From NCBI GenBank assembly GCA_903905735.1, contig CAIVHU010000231.1:46429-110428 (forward strand): 64,000 nt of DNA, written 5' to 3'. Below the pieces are notes generated by a model. The model made no database searches. It had not been told where the DNA came from and worked only from the letters and a program-made list of their open reading frames with translations. Both the position numbers and the translations under genes were made by a program. This stretch comes from an uncultured beta proteobacterium. GTDB taxonomy: Bacteria; Pseudomonadota; Gammaproteobacteria; Burkholderiales; Burkholderiaceae_C. Positions 1 through 8,252 of this stretch are shown in pieces (the first letter of the stretch is position 1; the number at the start of each line of letters is the position of its first letter).

Positions 1-543
1 GATACCACCAACATTCTGTTCATTTGTGGCGGAGCGTTTGCCGGGCTCGAAAAAGTCATCGATAACCGCACAGAATCATCGGGCATCGGTTTTGGTGCCG
101 CCGTCAAGAGCAAGCAAAATCGTAGCTTGACCGATGTTTTCAAGGAAGTCGAACCGGAAGATCTGATCAAGTTTGGTTTGATTCCGGAACTGGTCGGGCG
201 CATGCCGGTCGTGGCGACGCTGGGCGAACTTAGCGAAGAAACGCTGGTGCAGATCCTGACCGAACCCAAGAACGCGCTGGTCAAGCAATACAGCAAGTTG
301 CTCTTGATGGAGGGTGTCGATCTGGAAATCCGGCCTTCTGCCCTGAAAGCGATTGCCAAGAAAGCGCTGGCTCGCAAGACAGGTGCACGTGGTTTGCGCT
401 CCATTCTGGAATTGGCGCTGATCGACACCATGTTTGATTTGCCCAATGCGTCCAACGTGGAAAAAGTGGTGCTCGACGAGTCCACCATCGAAGAAAACAA
501 GGCTCCCTTGCTGGTTTACCGCGAAGTAGCCAAGAAGGCCTGA
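1..543 (+). CDS. clpX: ClpX, ATP-dependent Clp protease unfoldase subunit (3' part)
   Basis: The frame is open from the first base of the window, so the gene starts upstream; the visible 180 residues are the C-terminal end of ClpX. ClpX is the AAA+ hexameric unfoldase that feeds tagged proteins into ClpP. Visible parts are the end of the large AAA+ domain ([11 protein letters not shown], then [12 protein letters not shown], which holds the sensor and pore-distal region) and the small domain with the sensor-2 stretch [12 protein letters not shown]. Length and end (REVAKKA) suit the family. lon follows 121 bp downstream, the usual clpX-lon order in Burkholderiales. Nothing is damaged in the visible part. 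Confidence 0.97.
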   Translation, partial: DTTNILFICGGAFAGLEKVIDNRTESSGIGFGAAVKSKQNRSLTDVFKEVEPEDLIKFGLIPELVGRMPVVATLGELSEETLVQILTEPKNALVKQYSKLLLMEGVDLEIRPSALKAIAKKALARKTGARGLRSILELALIDTMFDLPNASNVEKVVLDESTIEENKAPLLVYREVAKKA

Positions 544-664
544 TTAGGTCTGTCTTCGCGGGGTTTTTGCTCCCATAGAGTTTTCATGGTTTGTTGATAA
601 TGGTCTGGCTGCTTGAAAAGTGGCCACGCCACTCCATATCCACCAGGTAAGAAAAGGATGTTTT

Positions 665-3106
665 ATGTCTGGCCACACACCATTACCTGCTGATCCCCTT
701 GACCTGCCACTGTTGCCGTTGCGCGACGTGGTGGTGTTTCCGCACATGGTCATTCCGCTGTTTGTCGGCAGGCCCAAAAGCATCAAGGCGCTGGAAGCCG
801 CCATGAGCACCGACCGGCGCATCATGCTGGTGGCGCAAAAGGCCGCAGCCAAGGACGATCCGCTGGTCACCGACATGTTTGATGTAGGCTGTATCTCGAC
901 CATTTTGCAAATGCTCAAACTCCCCGATGGCACTGTCAAAGTGCTGGTGGAGGGGCAACAACGCGCTCTGGTGAACAAAGTGGAGGACGGTGAGTCGTAC
1001 TTTGTGGCCAGCATCACGCCGCTGGAAGTCATGACCGAGCCTGAAACCAAGTCCAAGAACAAGGCCAGTGAAATTGAGGCCTTGCGCCGCGCCGTGATGC
1101 AGCAGTTTGACCAGTACGTCAAACTGAACAAGAAGATCCCACCAGAAATCCTGACGTCGATTTCCAGCATTGATGACCCGGGCCGCATGACAGACACCAT
1201 TGCAGCGCATTTGCCCTTGAAGCTCGACAGCAAACAAGCGGTGTTGGAACTGTCCAACATCAAGGAACGCCTGGAAAACTTGTATAGCCAGATTGAGCGT
1301 GAAGTTGATATCTTGAACGTGGACAAGAAGATCCGTGGCCGGGTCAAGCGCCAGATGGAAAAAAACCAGCGTGATTTCTATTTGAATGAGCAAGTCAAAG
1401 CCATCCAAAAGGAACTGGGCGAAGGCGAAGATGGTGCAGACATCGAGGAGATCGAAAAAAAGATCAAAGCCGCCAAGATGCCTGTCGAGGCGTTGAAAAA
1501 AGTCGAGGGTGAGCTGAAAAAGCTTAAGCTCATGTCACCCATGTCTGCAGAAGCCACTGTGGTGCGCAATTACATTGATGTGCTCACCGGCATGCCCTGG
1601 GCCATCAAGACCAAGATCAAACACAACCTGGCCAACGCCGAGACCGTTCTCAACGAAGACCATTACGGCCTGGACAAGGTCAAGGACCGCATCCTTGAAT
1701 ACCTTGCGGTGCAGCAGCGGGTGGACAAGGTGAAAGCACCGATTCTGTGCCTGGTTGGCCCACCGGGTGTCGGTAAGACATCACTGGGACAGTCCATCGC
1801 CAAAGCCACAGGTCGAAAATATGTGCGCATGGCGCTGGGTGGCATGCGCGATGAGGCTGAAATCCGTGGTCACCGTCGCACTTACATTGGTGCCATGCCG
1901 GGCAAAGTGTTGCAGAGTTTGTCCAAGGTTGGGACTCGTAACCCCTTATTCCTGCTCGATGAAATCGACAAATTAGGAACTGATTTTCGGGGTGATCCTT
2001 CCAGCGCGCTACTGGAGGTGCTGGATCCAGAGCAGAACCACAAGTTCGGGGATCACTACGTCGAGGTTGATTTTGACCTGAGCGATGTGATGTTTGTTGC
2101 CACCTCCAATTCGATGAACATTCCACCAGCCCTGCTGGACCGCATGGAAGTGATTCGCCTGGCGGGCTATACGGAAGACGAAAAAACCAATATCGCCATC
2201 AAGTATTTGTTGCCTAAGCAACTCATGAACAATGGTGTCAAGGAAACCGAGCTGCTTGTCACTGAAGAAGCGGTTCGCGACATCGTTCGCTATTACACGC
2301 GTGAAGCGGGTGTTCGGTCCCTGGAGCGTGAAATTTCAAAAATCTGCCGCAAGGTGGTCAAAGGCTTGCAACTCAAGAAGATGACCGGTCTTGTGACGGT
2401 AGCTGGCGACAACCTGAACGATTTTCTGGGTGTTCGCAAGTATGACTATGGCCGGGCTGAGAAGAAGAATCAGGTCGGCCAGGTGGTGGGTTTGGCTTGG
2501 ACCGAGGTAGGCGGTGATCTGCTCACCATTGAGGCGGCCATGATGCCTGGCAAGGGCGTGATCACCCGCACTGGCTCGTTAGGTGACGTGATGAAAGAGT
2601 CAGTGGAGGCGGCCCGCACCGTGGTGCGCAGCCGTTCCCACCGGCTGGGCATCAAGGACGAATTTTTTGAGAAACGAGACATCCACATCCATGTGCCTGA
2701 CGGTGCCACGCCCAAGGATGGTCCAAGTGCTGGTGTGGCCATGACCACGGCGTTTGTGTCTGCCATGACTGGCATTCCCGTTCGTTGCGATGTGGCCATG
2801 ACAGGTGAAATCACCTTGCGCGGCGAAGTAACGGCCATTGGGGGACTGAAAGAAAAACTGCTGGCTGCGCTGCGGGGCAATGTGAAGACAGTGATCATCC
2901 CTGAAGACAACGCCAAGGACTTGCAGGATATTCCAGAGAATGTCAAAAACGGACTTGAAATAGTTCCAGTGCGCTGGATCGACAAGGCGCTTGAGATTGC
3001 ACTGGAGCGTATGCCGACGCCGCTGCCCGAAGACGAGCCGACGGTTGTCGCCGCTGCCGAGGCGGTGATTGATCCCGTGCAACTGTCAGGCGCAGTTAAA
3101 CACTGA
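665..3106 (+). CDS. lon: Lon ATP-dependent serine protease
   Basis: Cytosolic AAA+ protease of 813 residues that degrades misfolded and regulatory proteins. The N-terminal LON substrate domain begins LPLLPLRDVVVFPHMV, a coiled region follows, then the AAA+ module with Walker A GPPGVGKTS (about residues 363-371) and Walker B FLLDEIDK. The C-terminal protease domain has the catalytic Ser688 in DGPSAGVA and Lys731 in GLKEKLLA, spaced as in E. coli Lon. The ATG at 665 was chosen over an in-frame codon at 620 because the family starts at MSGHTPLP-like sequence and AAAAGGATG lies just upstream. It follows clpX in the same direction with its own start region. Confidence 0.97.
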   Translation: MSGHTPLPADPLDLPLLPLRDVVVFPHMVIPLFVGRPKSIKALEAAMSTDRRIMLVAQKAAAKDDPLVTDMFDVGCISTILQMLKLPDGTVKVLVEGQQRALVNKVEDGESYFVASITPLEVMTEPETKSKNKASEIEALRRAVMQQFDQYVKLNKKIPPEILTSISSIDDPGRMTDTIAAHLPLKLDSKQAVLELSNIKERLENLYSQIEREVDILNVDKKIRGRVKRQMEKNQRDFYLNEQVKAIQKELGEGEDGADIEEIEKKIKAAKMPVEALKKVEGELKKLKLMSPMSAEATVVRNYIDVLTGMPWAIKTKIKHNLANAETVLNEDHYGLDKVKDRILEYLAVQQRVDKVKAPILCLVGPPGVGKTSLGQSIAKATGRKYVRMALGGMRDEAEIRGHRRTYIGAMPGKVLQSLSKVGTRNPLFLLDEIDKLGTDFRGDPSSALLEVLDPEQNHKFGDHYVEVDFDLSDVMFVATSNSMNIPPALLDRMEVIRLAGYTEDEKTNIAIKYLLPKQLMNNGVKETELLVTEEAVRDIVRYYTREAGVRSLEREISKICRKVVKGLQLKKMTGLVTVAGDNLNDFLGVRKYDYGRAEKKNQVGQVVGLAWTEVGGDLLTIEAAMMPGKGVITRTGSLGDVMKESVEAARTVVRSRSHRLGIKDEFFEKRDIHIHVPDGATPKDGPSAGVAMTTAFVSAMTGIPVRCDVAMTGEITLRGEVTAIGGLKEKLLAALRGNVKTVIIPEDNAKDLQDIPENVKNGLEIVPVRWIDKALEIALERMPTPLPEDEPTVVAAAEAVIDPVQLSGAVKH

Positions 3107-3149
3107 CGATTTTTTTGAATTTTGAAAAAAAGCGGGTCCATTTTTACAC

Positions 3150-3155
3150 TATACT
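3150..3155 (+). promoter_or_regulatory. possible -10 element for the tRNA-Gly genes
   Basis: TATACT lies 15 bp upstream of the first tRNA-Gly, in the AT-rich gap after lon, at a distance that suits a start close to the mature tRNA end. I find no convincing -35 hexamer at 16-18 bp, so the call is weak. It is inferred only from position and the -10 match. Confidence 0.35.
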
Positions 3156-3169
3156 TATGGGCTTGCGAC

Positions 3170-3245
3170 GCGGGAATAGCTCAGTTGGTAGAGCGCAACC
3201 TTGCCAAGGTTGAGGTCGAGAGTTCGAGCCTCTTTTCCCGCTCCA
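3170..3245 (+). tRNA. tRNA-Gly (anticodon GCC), copy 1
   Basis: A 76-nt cloverleaf with acceptor stem GCGGGAA pairing TTCCCGC, an encoded CCA end, D arm AGCTCAGTTGGTAGAGC, anticodon loop TTGCCAA giving GCC, and T arm with GTTCGAGCC. It is identical to the second copy 40 bp downstream, so the pair is a tandem duplication probably transcribed together. Confidence 0.97.
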
Positions 3246-3285
3246 TAGGTTCTTTTGAGAGGTGCAAATTCCGGTTTGCATCCAT

Positions 3286-3361
3286 GCGGGAATAGCTCAG
3301 TTGGTAGAGCGCAACCTTGCCAAGGTTGAGGTCGAGAGTTCGAGCCTCTTTTCCCGCTCCA
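3286..3361 (+). tRNA. tRNA-Gly (anticodon GCC), copy 2
   Basis: Identical in all 76 bases to the copy at 3170, with the same acceptor stem, GCC anticodon and encoded CCA. A hairpin terminator starts 8-10 bp after it, so copies 1 and 2 probably form one short transcript. Confidence 0.97.
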
Positions 3362-3368
3362 TATTTCA

Positions 3369-3396
3369 AAAAGGGAAGCTGCCGCTTCCCTTTTTT
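3369..3396 (+). terminator. Rho-independent terminator after the tRNA-Gly pair
   Basis: Stem AAGGGAAGC with loop TGCC and GCTTCCCTT, then a run of six T. It lies between the second tRNA-Gly and tRNA-Cys, only 12 bp before the latter. The reverse complement also reads as a hairpin with flanking A/T, so it could act both ways. Confidence 0.85.
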
Positions 3397-3408
3397 GTCA
3401 CAGGTTTT

Positions 3409-3482
3409 GGCGCGATAGCAAATCGGTTATGCAACGGATTGCAAATCCGTCTAGCCCAGTTCGACTCTGGGTCGCGCCTCCA
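3409..3482 (+). tRNA. tRNA-Cys (anticodon GCA)
   Basis: A 74-nt cloverleaf: acceptor GGCGCGA pairs with TCGCGCC, discriminator T, encoded CCA. The anticodon stem CGGAT and ATCCG encloses loop TGCAA-type bases giving GCA. The T loop reads GTTCGACTC. It sits between two hairpin terminators, so it is either expressed by read-through or has its own promoter inside the 12-bp gap and preceding hairpin, which is hard to picture. Confidence 0.95.
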
Positions 3483-3512
3483 GAATTCGGAGTCCAAATA
3501 AGCTCATGCAAG

Positions 3513-3541
3513 CCTCGCAAACTCAAACTGCGAGGTTTTTT
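3513..3541 (+). terminator. Rho-independent terminator after tRNA-Cys
   Basis: Stem CCTCGCA, a 9-nt loop, TGCGAGG, then six T. It is 30 bp after tRNA-Cys and 19 bp before tRNA-Leu. Confidence 0.85.
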
Positions 3542-3560
3542 AGTTTCACAATACAGCCGT

Positions 3561-3653
3561 GCCCGAGTGGTGAAATAGGTAGACACATCGGACTTAAAAT
3601 CCGCCGCTTCGTGAATAACGGGCATACCGGTTCGATTCCGGTCTCGGGCACCA
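3561..3653 (+). tRNA. tRNA-Leu (anticodon TAA)
   Basis: A 93-nt class II tRNA with acceptor GCCCGAG pairing CTCGGGC, discriminator A and encoded CCA. The anticodon loop CTTAAAA gives TAA. A long variable arm precedes the T arm (GGTTCGATTCC). The last ~20 bases plus ATT are nearly repeated at 4541-4559 (see that entry), which makes this gene a likely former integration target. Confidence 0.95.
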
Positions 3654-3685
3654 TTCAACGGTTTCACACCGTACCAAAACCACTC

Positions 3686-3719
3686 AAAACCCGCTCGTCT
3701 ATCTACGGTAGAGGGTTTT
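3686..3719 (+). terminator. possible terminator after tRNA-Leu
   Basis: Inverted repeat AAAACCCGCT and AGAGGGTTTT with one mismatch, ending in four T. It is weaker than the two terminators upstream, but position 33 bp past the tRNA suits a terminator. Confidence 0.45.
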
Positions 3720-3813
3720 CATTTATGGCTGGGTCAGTTATCAAAGTGTGGGTATTGAAAAATTGCGACTTTCGGAGCATGCTTGCCGCGGATGCATTGA
3801 GTGAGGTGAAATC

Positions 3814-4263
3814 ATGTTTTTTCAAGGCTTGAGGTCAAGGGCTGCTCCAAGTCAGGCTGCGCTTACAGTGACGGTATTGCTGACGTTTGCGAGCTGCCCG
3901 CTGCACGGGCAGGTTGTTTTTAGATGCAAAAACGTGACTGGAGAAGTTGTCTTTAGCGACAAGAGGTGCACGGGTGACCTCTCTGCGGCGAACGTTCTGC
4001 CGTTAGTTGACTCAGACTCGTCTCAGCGCAAAGCCGAGCACGATGCCATAGTCTCGCGGGACAAGGCACTTGCCGCCCAGGTTGAGGCCAGCCGTATGGC
4101 CAGAGAACAAGCTCAGATTTCGGCGGCGAATCAACAACTTCAGGCCAATAAGGCCGTGAACGACAGATACGAGCAGGAACGCTCAAAACAAAATGCAGCG
4201 ACAGTCAGTAGTCCTGGAGTCACCCAAGTTACGCCAGTGGGTACCTTTCCAACATCGCAGTGA
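3814..4263 (+). CDS. secreted DUF4124-like protein, function unknown
   Basis: 149 residues. The N-terminus is hydrophobic (TVTVLLTFASC) and looks like a signal peptide, so the product is probably periplasmic. The segment VVFRCKNVTGEVVFSDKRC matches the DUF4124 pattern: a beta hairpin with two cysteines and a G-x-V-x-F-S/T-D core. A Gln/Ala-rich helical region follows and may be a coiled coil. AGGTGA lies upstream of the ATG. The gene lies inside the segment bounded by tRNA-Leu and its 3' near-copy, so it may have been acquired. No function is known for the family that I can name. Confidence 0.75.
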   Translation: MFFQGLRSRAAPSQAALTVTVLLTFASCPLHGQVVFRCKNVTGEVVFSDKRCTGDLSAANVLPLVDSDSSQRKAEHDAIVSRDKALAAQVEASRMAREQAQISAANQQLQANKAVNDRYEQERSKQNAATVSSPGVTQVTPVGTFPTSQ

Positions 4264-4573
4264 GGCAATGGATACTGGTTGTTGTGACTAGCGATAGGTG
4301 GGCGATGCTTGTCATCGCCCATCGAAATAGCCGGACACGGACCAGTCAATGTGAGTCATTGCTTTGCAAGTACCTGGTGATAAGCTGATCTGACATTGTT
4401 GAAACTTGAAGGGTTATCATCGCTCCAACCCACATGGTGTCACAGTGTCGCAACAATGATACAGATTGGAAAATGACGATACTTTTTTTCAGACAAGAAA
4501 TTTAATTCAATCAAATCAAACACTTAGAGGCTGGACGCGGTTCCGGTCTCGGCACCATTTAAACTCCAGACCT
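4264..4573. other. 310-bp gap with a hairpin and a tRNA-Leu 3' scar, no gene seen
   Basis: AT-rich compared with its surroundings. It holds a hairpin, TGGGCGATG and CATCGCCCA at 4299-4321, without a T-run, just after the DUF4124-like gene, and the tRNA-Leu 3' near-copy at 4541-4559. An in-frame ATG at 4466 would extend the next gene through the scar, but that extension reads like non-coding sequence. I see no other gene here. Confidence 0.6.
4541..4559 (+). repeat. near-copy of the tRNA-Leu 3' end (possible attachment-site scar)
   Basis: TTCCGGTCTCGGCACCATT matches the last bases of tRNA-Leu (3634-3655) except for one missing G in the acceptor stem. The copy covers part of the T arm, acceptor 3' strand, CCA and two flanking bases. 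It is in the same orientation about 890 bp downstream. A direct repeat of a tRNA 3' end is the classic mark of site-specific integration, but no integrase remains. Confidence 0.75.
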
Positions 4574-5215
4574 ATGGCACGCTACAACGCCCCTTTTGAA
4601 ATCCATGTGCATGGCCAAGTGGCCTTGCGTGCGGATGTGACCCCTGACAACCTGCAAGACGCACTCAAACCGCTTTGGAAATACGCTGGTGCCAAATCTT
4701 TGGCTGCGGCGTCGGGCAGCTTTTATGAAGACGAGCCAGGCATTAAATTTGATGCCCAGGAGCACCTTCTGCAGATGTGCTGGACCGTTGAAGGGGATGA
4801 TGACTTTCGCCAGGCACTAGACGAAATGTGCATGAATCTCAACGACGTGGCCCAATCCGGTGCTGCCATTGAGGTCACTTTTTACGACACCGAATTTGAT
4901 GATGATGAAGAAGATGATGAAACGTCCGATGCCGAGTCGCGGGATGACTTTGTCATGCTGTTTGTCGGACCCGACCCGGCTTCCATCATGCAGGTGCAGC
5001 GTGATTTGCTGGTGCAGGATGTGGTCAACCTGATGGAGCGGCACTTTGATGGTGCCGAACTCGGTGGGGTGGTGGCCGCTATCGACAGCCTGTTCAGCCA
5101 GCGTTTTGATGACTTGGTCAACTCCCTGCAACTTGGCAAGCCGCCACGTGGTTCGGGTGGTGGCTCTGGCGGCATGGGCCACGGCGGGGGCCGCAAACCC
5201 CGTCATTTGCACTAA
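4574..5215 (+). CDS. conserved acidic protein, probably DUF6806 family
   Basis: 213 residues starting MARYNAPFEIHVHGQV. The middle has a very acidic run (DDDEEDDE, about residues 112-119) and the C-terminus is glycine-rich and basic (GSGGGSGG then GRKPRHLH). There is no signal peptide or membrane segment, so it should be cytosolic. I recognise it only as a conserved Comamonadaceae protein that I recall as DUF6806; that name is from memory. The start at 4574 was chosen over an upstream ATG because the latter would run through the tRNA scar. It ends 18 bp before mshE and may be co-transcribed with it. Confidence 0.7.
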   Translation: MARYNAPFEIHVHGQVALRADVTPDNLQDALKPLWKYAGAKSLAAASGSFYEDEPGIKFDAQEHLLQMCWTVEGDDDFRQALDEMCMNLNDVAQSGAAIEVTFYDTEFDDDEEDDETSDAESRDDFVMLFVGPDPASIMQVQRDLLVQDVVNLMERHFDGAELGGVVAAIDSLFSQRFDDLVNSLQLGKPPRGSGGGSGGMGHGGGRKPRHLH

Positions 5216-5233
5216 TCCGGAGCGTTTGCGGGT

Positions 5234-6985
5234 ATGAATCAGGCCGTGACTTCACCAACCGCAGCAGTTTCACCCTCCTTGCCGGGTCGCCCTGAGAAGC
5301 TGCGGCTGGGCGACGTGCTGGTGCAGCAGCGCCTGATCTCTCAAGAGCAGTTGCAGCAAACGCTGGTGCTGCAGAAGCAGACCGGTAAGAAGATGGGCCG
5401 CCTGCTCATTGAAACCGGGCTGATCACTGAAGAGCTGTTGGCCAATGGTCTGGCGCGCCAGCTACGGATTCCTTTCGTCAACCTCAAAACCTTCCCGTTT
5501 CGTGCCGATGTGGTCAAGCTCCTGCCGGAATCCGCCGCGCGACGTTTCCGCGCCCTGGTGCTGGAAGACAAAGGCGACATGCTTCTGGTGGCGCTGGCTG
5601 ACCCGCTGGACCTGTTTGCGTATGACGAGCTGACACGGTTGCTCAAGCGGACGATTTCCGTTGCGGCAGTGCCTGAGAGTCAGCTTGCATTGGCATTTGA
5701 CAGGCTCTATCGCCGCACTGAGGAAATCAGTGGCTTGGCCCGTGCCTTGGAAAAAGATCTGGGTGACGCGGTTGACTTTGGCGAACTCACCGCCAGTGTC
5801 GGCACTGAGGGCGCACCCGTGGTGCGGCTGTTGCAGTCGCTGTTTGAAGATGCCATGCAGGTGGGGGCATCCGATGTGCACATTGAGCCGCAGGAATCCG
5901 GCCTGCAGATTCGCGTGCGGGTCGATGGTGTCTTGCAAACCCAAACCCAGGCCGACAAGCGCATTGGCGGTGCCTTGGCGCAGCGACTCAAACTCATGGC
6001 CGGACTGGACATTTCTGAAAAACGCCTGCCGCAAGATGGTAGATTCAGCGTGCGCCTGCGAGACACCACGATCGATGTCCGGCTTTCGACTTTACCCACG
6101 AATTACGGTGAATCTGCTGTCATGCGCCTGCTCAAACAAGGTGCGGGCATGAAGCAGCTGGATGACATTGGCATGCCAGCCGAGATGCTGCGGCGGTTCC
6201 GTGAGGTGATTGGTCGCGTCTCGGGTCTCGTGCTGGTGACCGGCCCGACAGGTTCGGGCAAAACGACCACGCTGTATGCGGCCCTGTCTGAAATCAATGC
6301 GACCGAGCTCAAGGTCATCACGGTCGAAGATCCGGTGGAATACCGCATGCCTGGCCTGACTCAGGTGCAGGTGAACGACAAGATTGACCTGAGCTTTGCG
6401 CGTGTGCTGCGCGCTTGTCTGCGCCAGGATCCGGACGTGATTCTGGTCGGTGAGATGCGCGACGAAGAAACGGCTGAAATTGGCCTCAGGGCCGCCATTA
6501 CCGGGCATCTTGTGCTATCAACTTTGCATACGCGGGATGCGATGAGCACACCTTTCCGGTTGCTGGATATGGGCGTGCCACCCTTCATGGTGGCGACCTC
6601 TTTGCAGGCCGTGATCGCTCAACGGCTGGTGCGGCTGAACTGCCCCGAGTGCAACCAGCCTCACCAACCCACGCCGCAAGAGCTGTCCTGGCTGGCAGGC
6701 ATGGTCGATGATGTCGGCACGGTGGTCTCCATGCGAGGGCGAGGTTGCTCGTCTTGCAATGGCACCGGTTACGCGGGCCGCCAAGGCGTGTATGAGTTGC
6801 TTGAGATGGACGCTGCGCTGACCCAGGCCGCGTCCCGCTCTGACCCGGCGGCTTTCATGAGGCTCGCGCGTGAGCGCATGAAGGGCTACACCCTGTCTTT
6901 TCATGCGCTGGAACTTGTTCGCCAAGGGCGCACCTCGCTGGCCGAAGCCTTGCGCATCGGTTTTGACGTGGAAGATCTTGACTGA
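5234..6985 (+). CDS. mshE: MSHA pilus assembly ATPase MshE with cyclic-di-GMP-binding domain
   Basis: 583 residues, GspE/PilB superfamily, the hexameric ATPase that drives pilus extension at the inner membrane. The N-terminal region (about 23-85) carries the tandem MshEN pattern: RLGDVL..LIS..QL..T and GRLLIETGLITEELLANGL, known to bind cyclic di-GMP in MshE. Walker A GPTGSGKTT is at about 337-345, the Asp box and Walker B include DPDVILVGEMRD, and the His box is STLHTRDA. A zinc-binding tetracysteine is present as CPEC (about 470) and CSSC (about 505). mshG begins 20 bp later in the same direction. Confidence 0.95.
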   Translation: MNQAVTSPTAAVSPSLPGRPEKLRLGDVLVQQRLISQEQLQQTLVLQKQTGKKMGRLLIETGLITEELLANGLARQLRIPFVNLKTFPFRADVVKLLPESAARRFRALVLEDKGDMLLVALADPLDLFAYDELTRLLKRTISVAAVPESQLALAFDRLYRRTEEISGLARALEKDLGDAVDFGELTASVGTEGAPVVRLLQSLFEDAMQVGASDVHIEPQESGLQIRVRVDGVLQTQTQADKRIGGALAQRLKLMAGLDISEKRLPQDGRFSVRLRDTTIDVRLSTLPTNYGESAVMRLLKQGAGMKQLDDIGMPAEMLRRFREVIGRVSGLVLVTGPTGSGKTTTLYAALSEINATELKVITVEDPVEYRMPGLTQVQVNDKIDLSFARVLRACLRQDPDVILVGEMRDEETAEIGLRAAITGHLVLSTLHTRDAMSTPFRLLDMGVPPFMVATSLQAVIAQRLVRLNCPECNQPHQPTPQELSWLAGMVDDVGTVVSMRGRGCSSCNGTGYAGRQGVYELLEMDAALTQAASRSDPAAFMRLARERMKGYTLSFHALELVRQGRTSLAEALRIGFDVEDLD

Positions 6986-7005
6986 CCGGGGGCATTCAGG
7001 CGCTT

Positions 7006-8250
7006 ATGGCAGCTTATGCATGGCGGGGTCGCAATAGCCGGGGTGAGGCAGTTCAGGGGCAACTCGATGCCCTGAGTGAAAACAGTGTGGCCGATCAACT
7101 GCTGGCCATGGGGGTGGCGCCGGTGCATATCGGTGCAGTCACGCAATCCGCCAAAGATAAAGTCACGCAAGACAGCTGGTTCGAGCGCCTGAGCCGTCCT
7201 GCGGTGGTGGTGGAGGACATCCTGATCTTTTCACGCCAGATGTACACCCTGAACAAAGCCGGGGTGCCCATCTTGCGGGCCTTTGCCGGACTGGAAGCCT
7301 CCAGCACCAAACACGCGATGGTCGATTTGCTCAAAGACATCCGTTCCAGCCTGGACCAAGGACGTGAACTTTCGGCCGCGTTGGCGCGGCACCAGGACAT
7401 TTTTGGGGCGTTCTATATCTCGATGATCCGTGTGGGCGAGATGACCGGCAAACTCACTGAGGTGTTTTTGCGGCTCAACGAGCACATGGAATTTGAGCGC
7501 GACGTGCGTGAACGCATCAAGCAGGCCATGCGTTACCCGGTGTTCGTGATGATTGCCATGGCCATTGCGGTGATGATCCTGAACATCTTTGTGATCCCGG
7601 TGTTCGCCAAGGTGTTTGCTGGTTTTCATGCCGAACTGCCGCTGATCACCCGCGGGCTACTGGGTTTTTCGTCCTTTATGCTGGCCTGGTGGCCGCTGCT
7701 GATCGCCGCTGCGGTGGGTGTTGGCATGCTGGTGCGCAGCTATATCCGCACGCCTGCTGGGCGCTACAACTGGGATTCGCGCAAGCTCAAGCTGCCCATC
7801 GTGGGTGAGATCATTTTGAAAGCGACCCTGGCTCGCTTTGCCCGCAGCTTCGCGCTGTCCAGTCAGAGCGGCGTGCCACTGGTGCAGGCCTTGACCGTCG
7901 TGGCGCAAACCGTGGACAACGCCTTTATAGGCAGTCGCATCGAGCAGATGCGAGACGGTATTGAGCGCGGCGAAAGCATCTCGCGTTGCGCCGCAGCCAC
8001 GGGCGTTTTCACGCCCGTGGTGTTGCAGATGATTTCAGTGGGTGAAGAAACCGGAGAATTGGACAACCTGCTGTTCGAGATTGCCGGCATGTATGAACGC
8101 GAGACGGACTACAACATCAAAGGCTTGTCCGCTGCGATTGAGCCCATTTTGCTGGCCATCGTGGGCGTGCTGGTGTTGTTGCTGGCCCTGGGTGTCTTTC
8201 TGCCGCTGTGGAACATGGGTCAGGCGGCTATGGGCAAGGGCGGGGGTTAG
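7006..8250 (+). CDS. mshG: MSHA biogenesis inner-membrane platform protein MshG (GspF/PilC-like)
   Basis: 414 residues. Two T2SSF domains are recognisable by FSRQMYTLNKAGVP with IRVGEMTGKL in the first and FARSFALSSQSGVP with ISVGEETGEL in the second. Three membrane segments are visible: VFVMIAMAIAVMILNIFVI near 180, one around 230 (WWPLLIAAAVGVGML) and the C-terminal one (LLAIVGVLVLLLALGVF). The protein is the membrane platform that links the MshE ATPase to pilin extraction. The next gene starts 2 bp after the stop. Confidence 0.95.
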   Translation: MAAYAWRGRNSRGEAVQGQLDALSENSVADQLLAMGVAPVHIGAVTQSAKDKVTQDSWFERLSRPAVVVEDILIFSRQMYTLNKAGVPILRAFAGLEASSTKHAMVDLLKDIRSSLDQGRELSAALARHQDIFGAFYISMIRVGEMTGKLTEVFLRLNEHMEFERDVRERIKQAMRYPVFVMIAMAIAVMILNIFVIPVFAKVFAGFHAELPLITRGLLGFSSFMLAWWPLLIAAAVGVGMLVRSYIRTPAGRYNWDSRKLKLPIVGEIILKATLARFARSFALSSQSGVPLVQALTVVAQTVDNAFIGSRIEQMRDGIERGESISRCAAATGVFTPVVLQMISVGEETGELDNLLFEIAGMYERETDYNIKGLSAAIEPILLAIVGVLVLLLALGVFLPLWNMGQAAMGKGGG

Positions 8251-8252
8251 GT

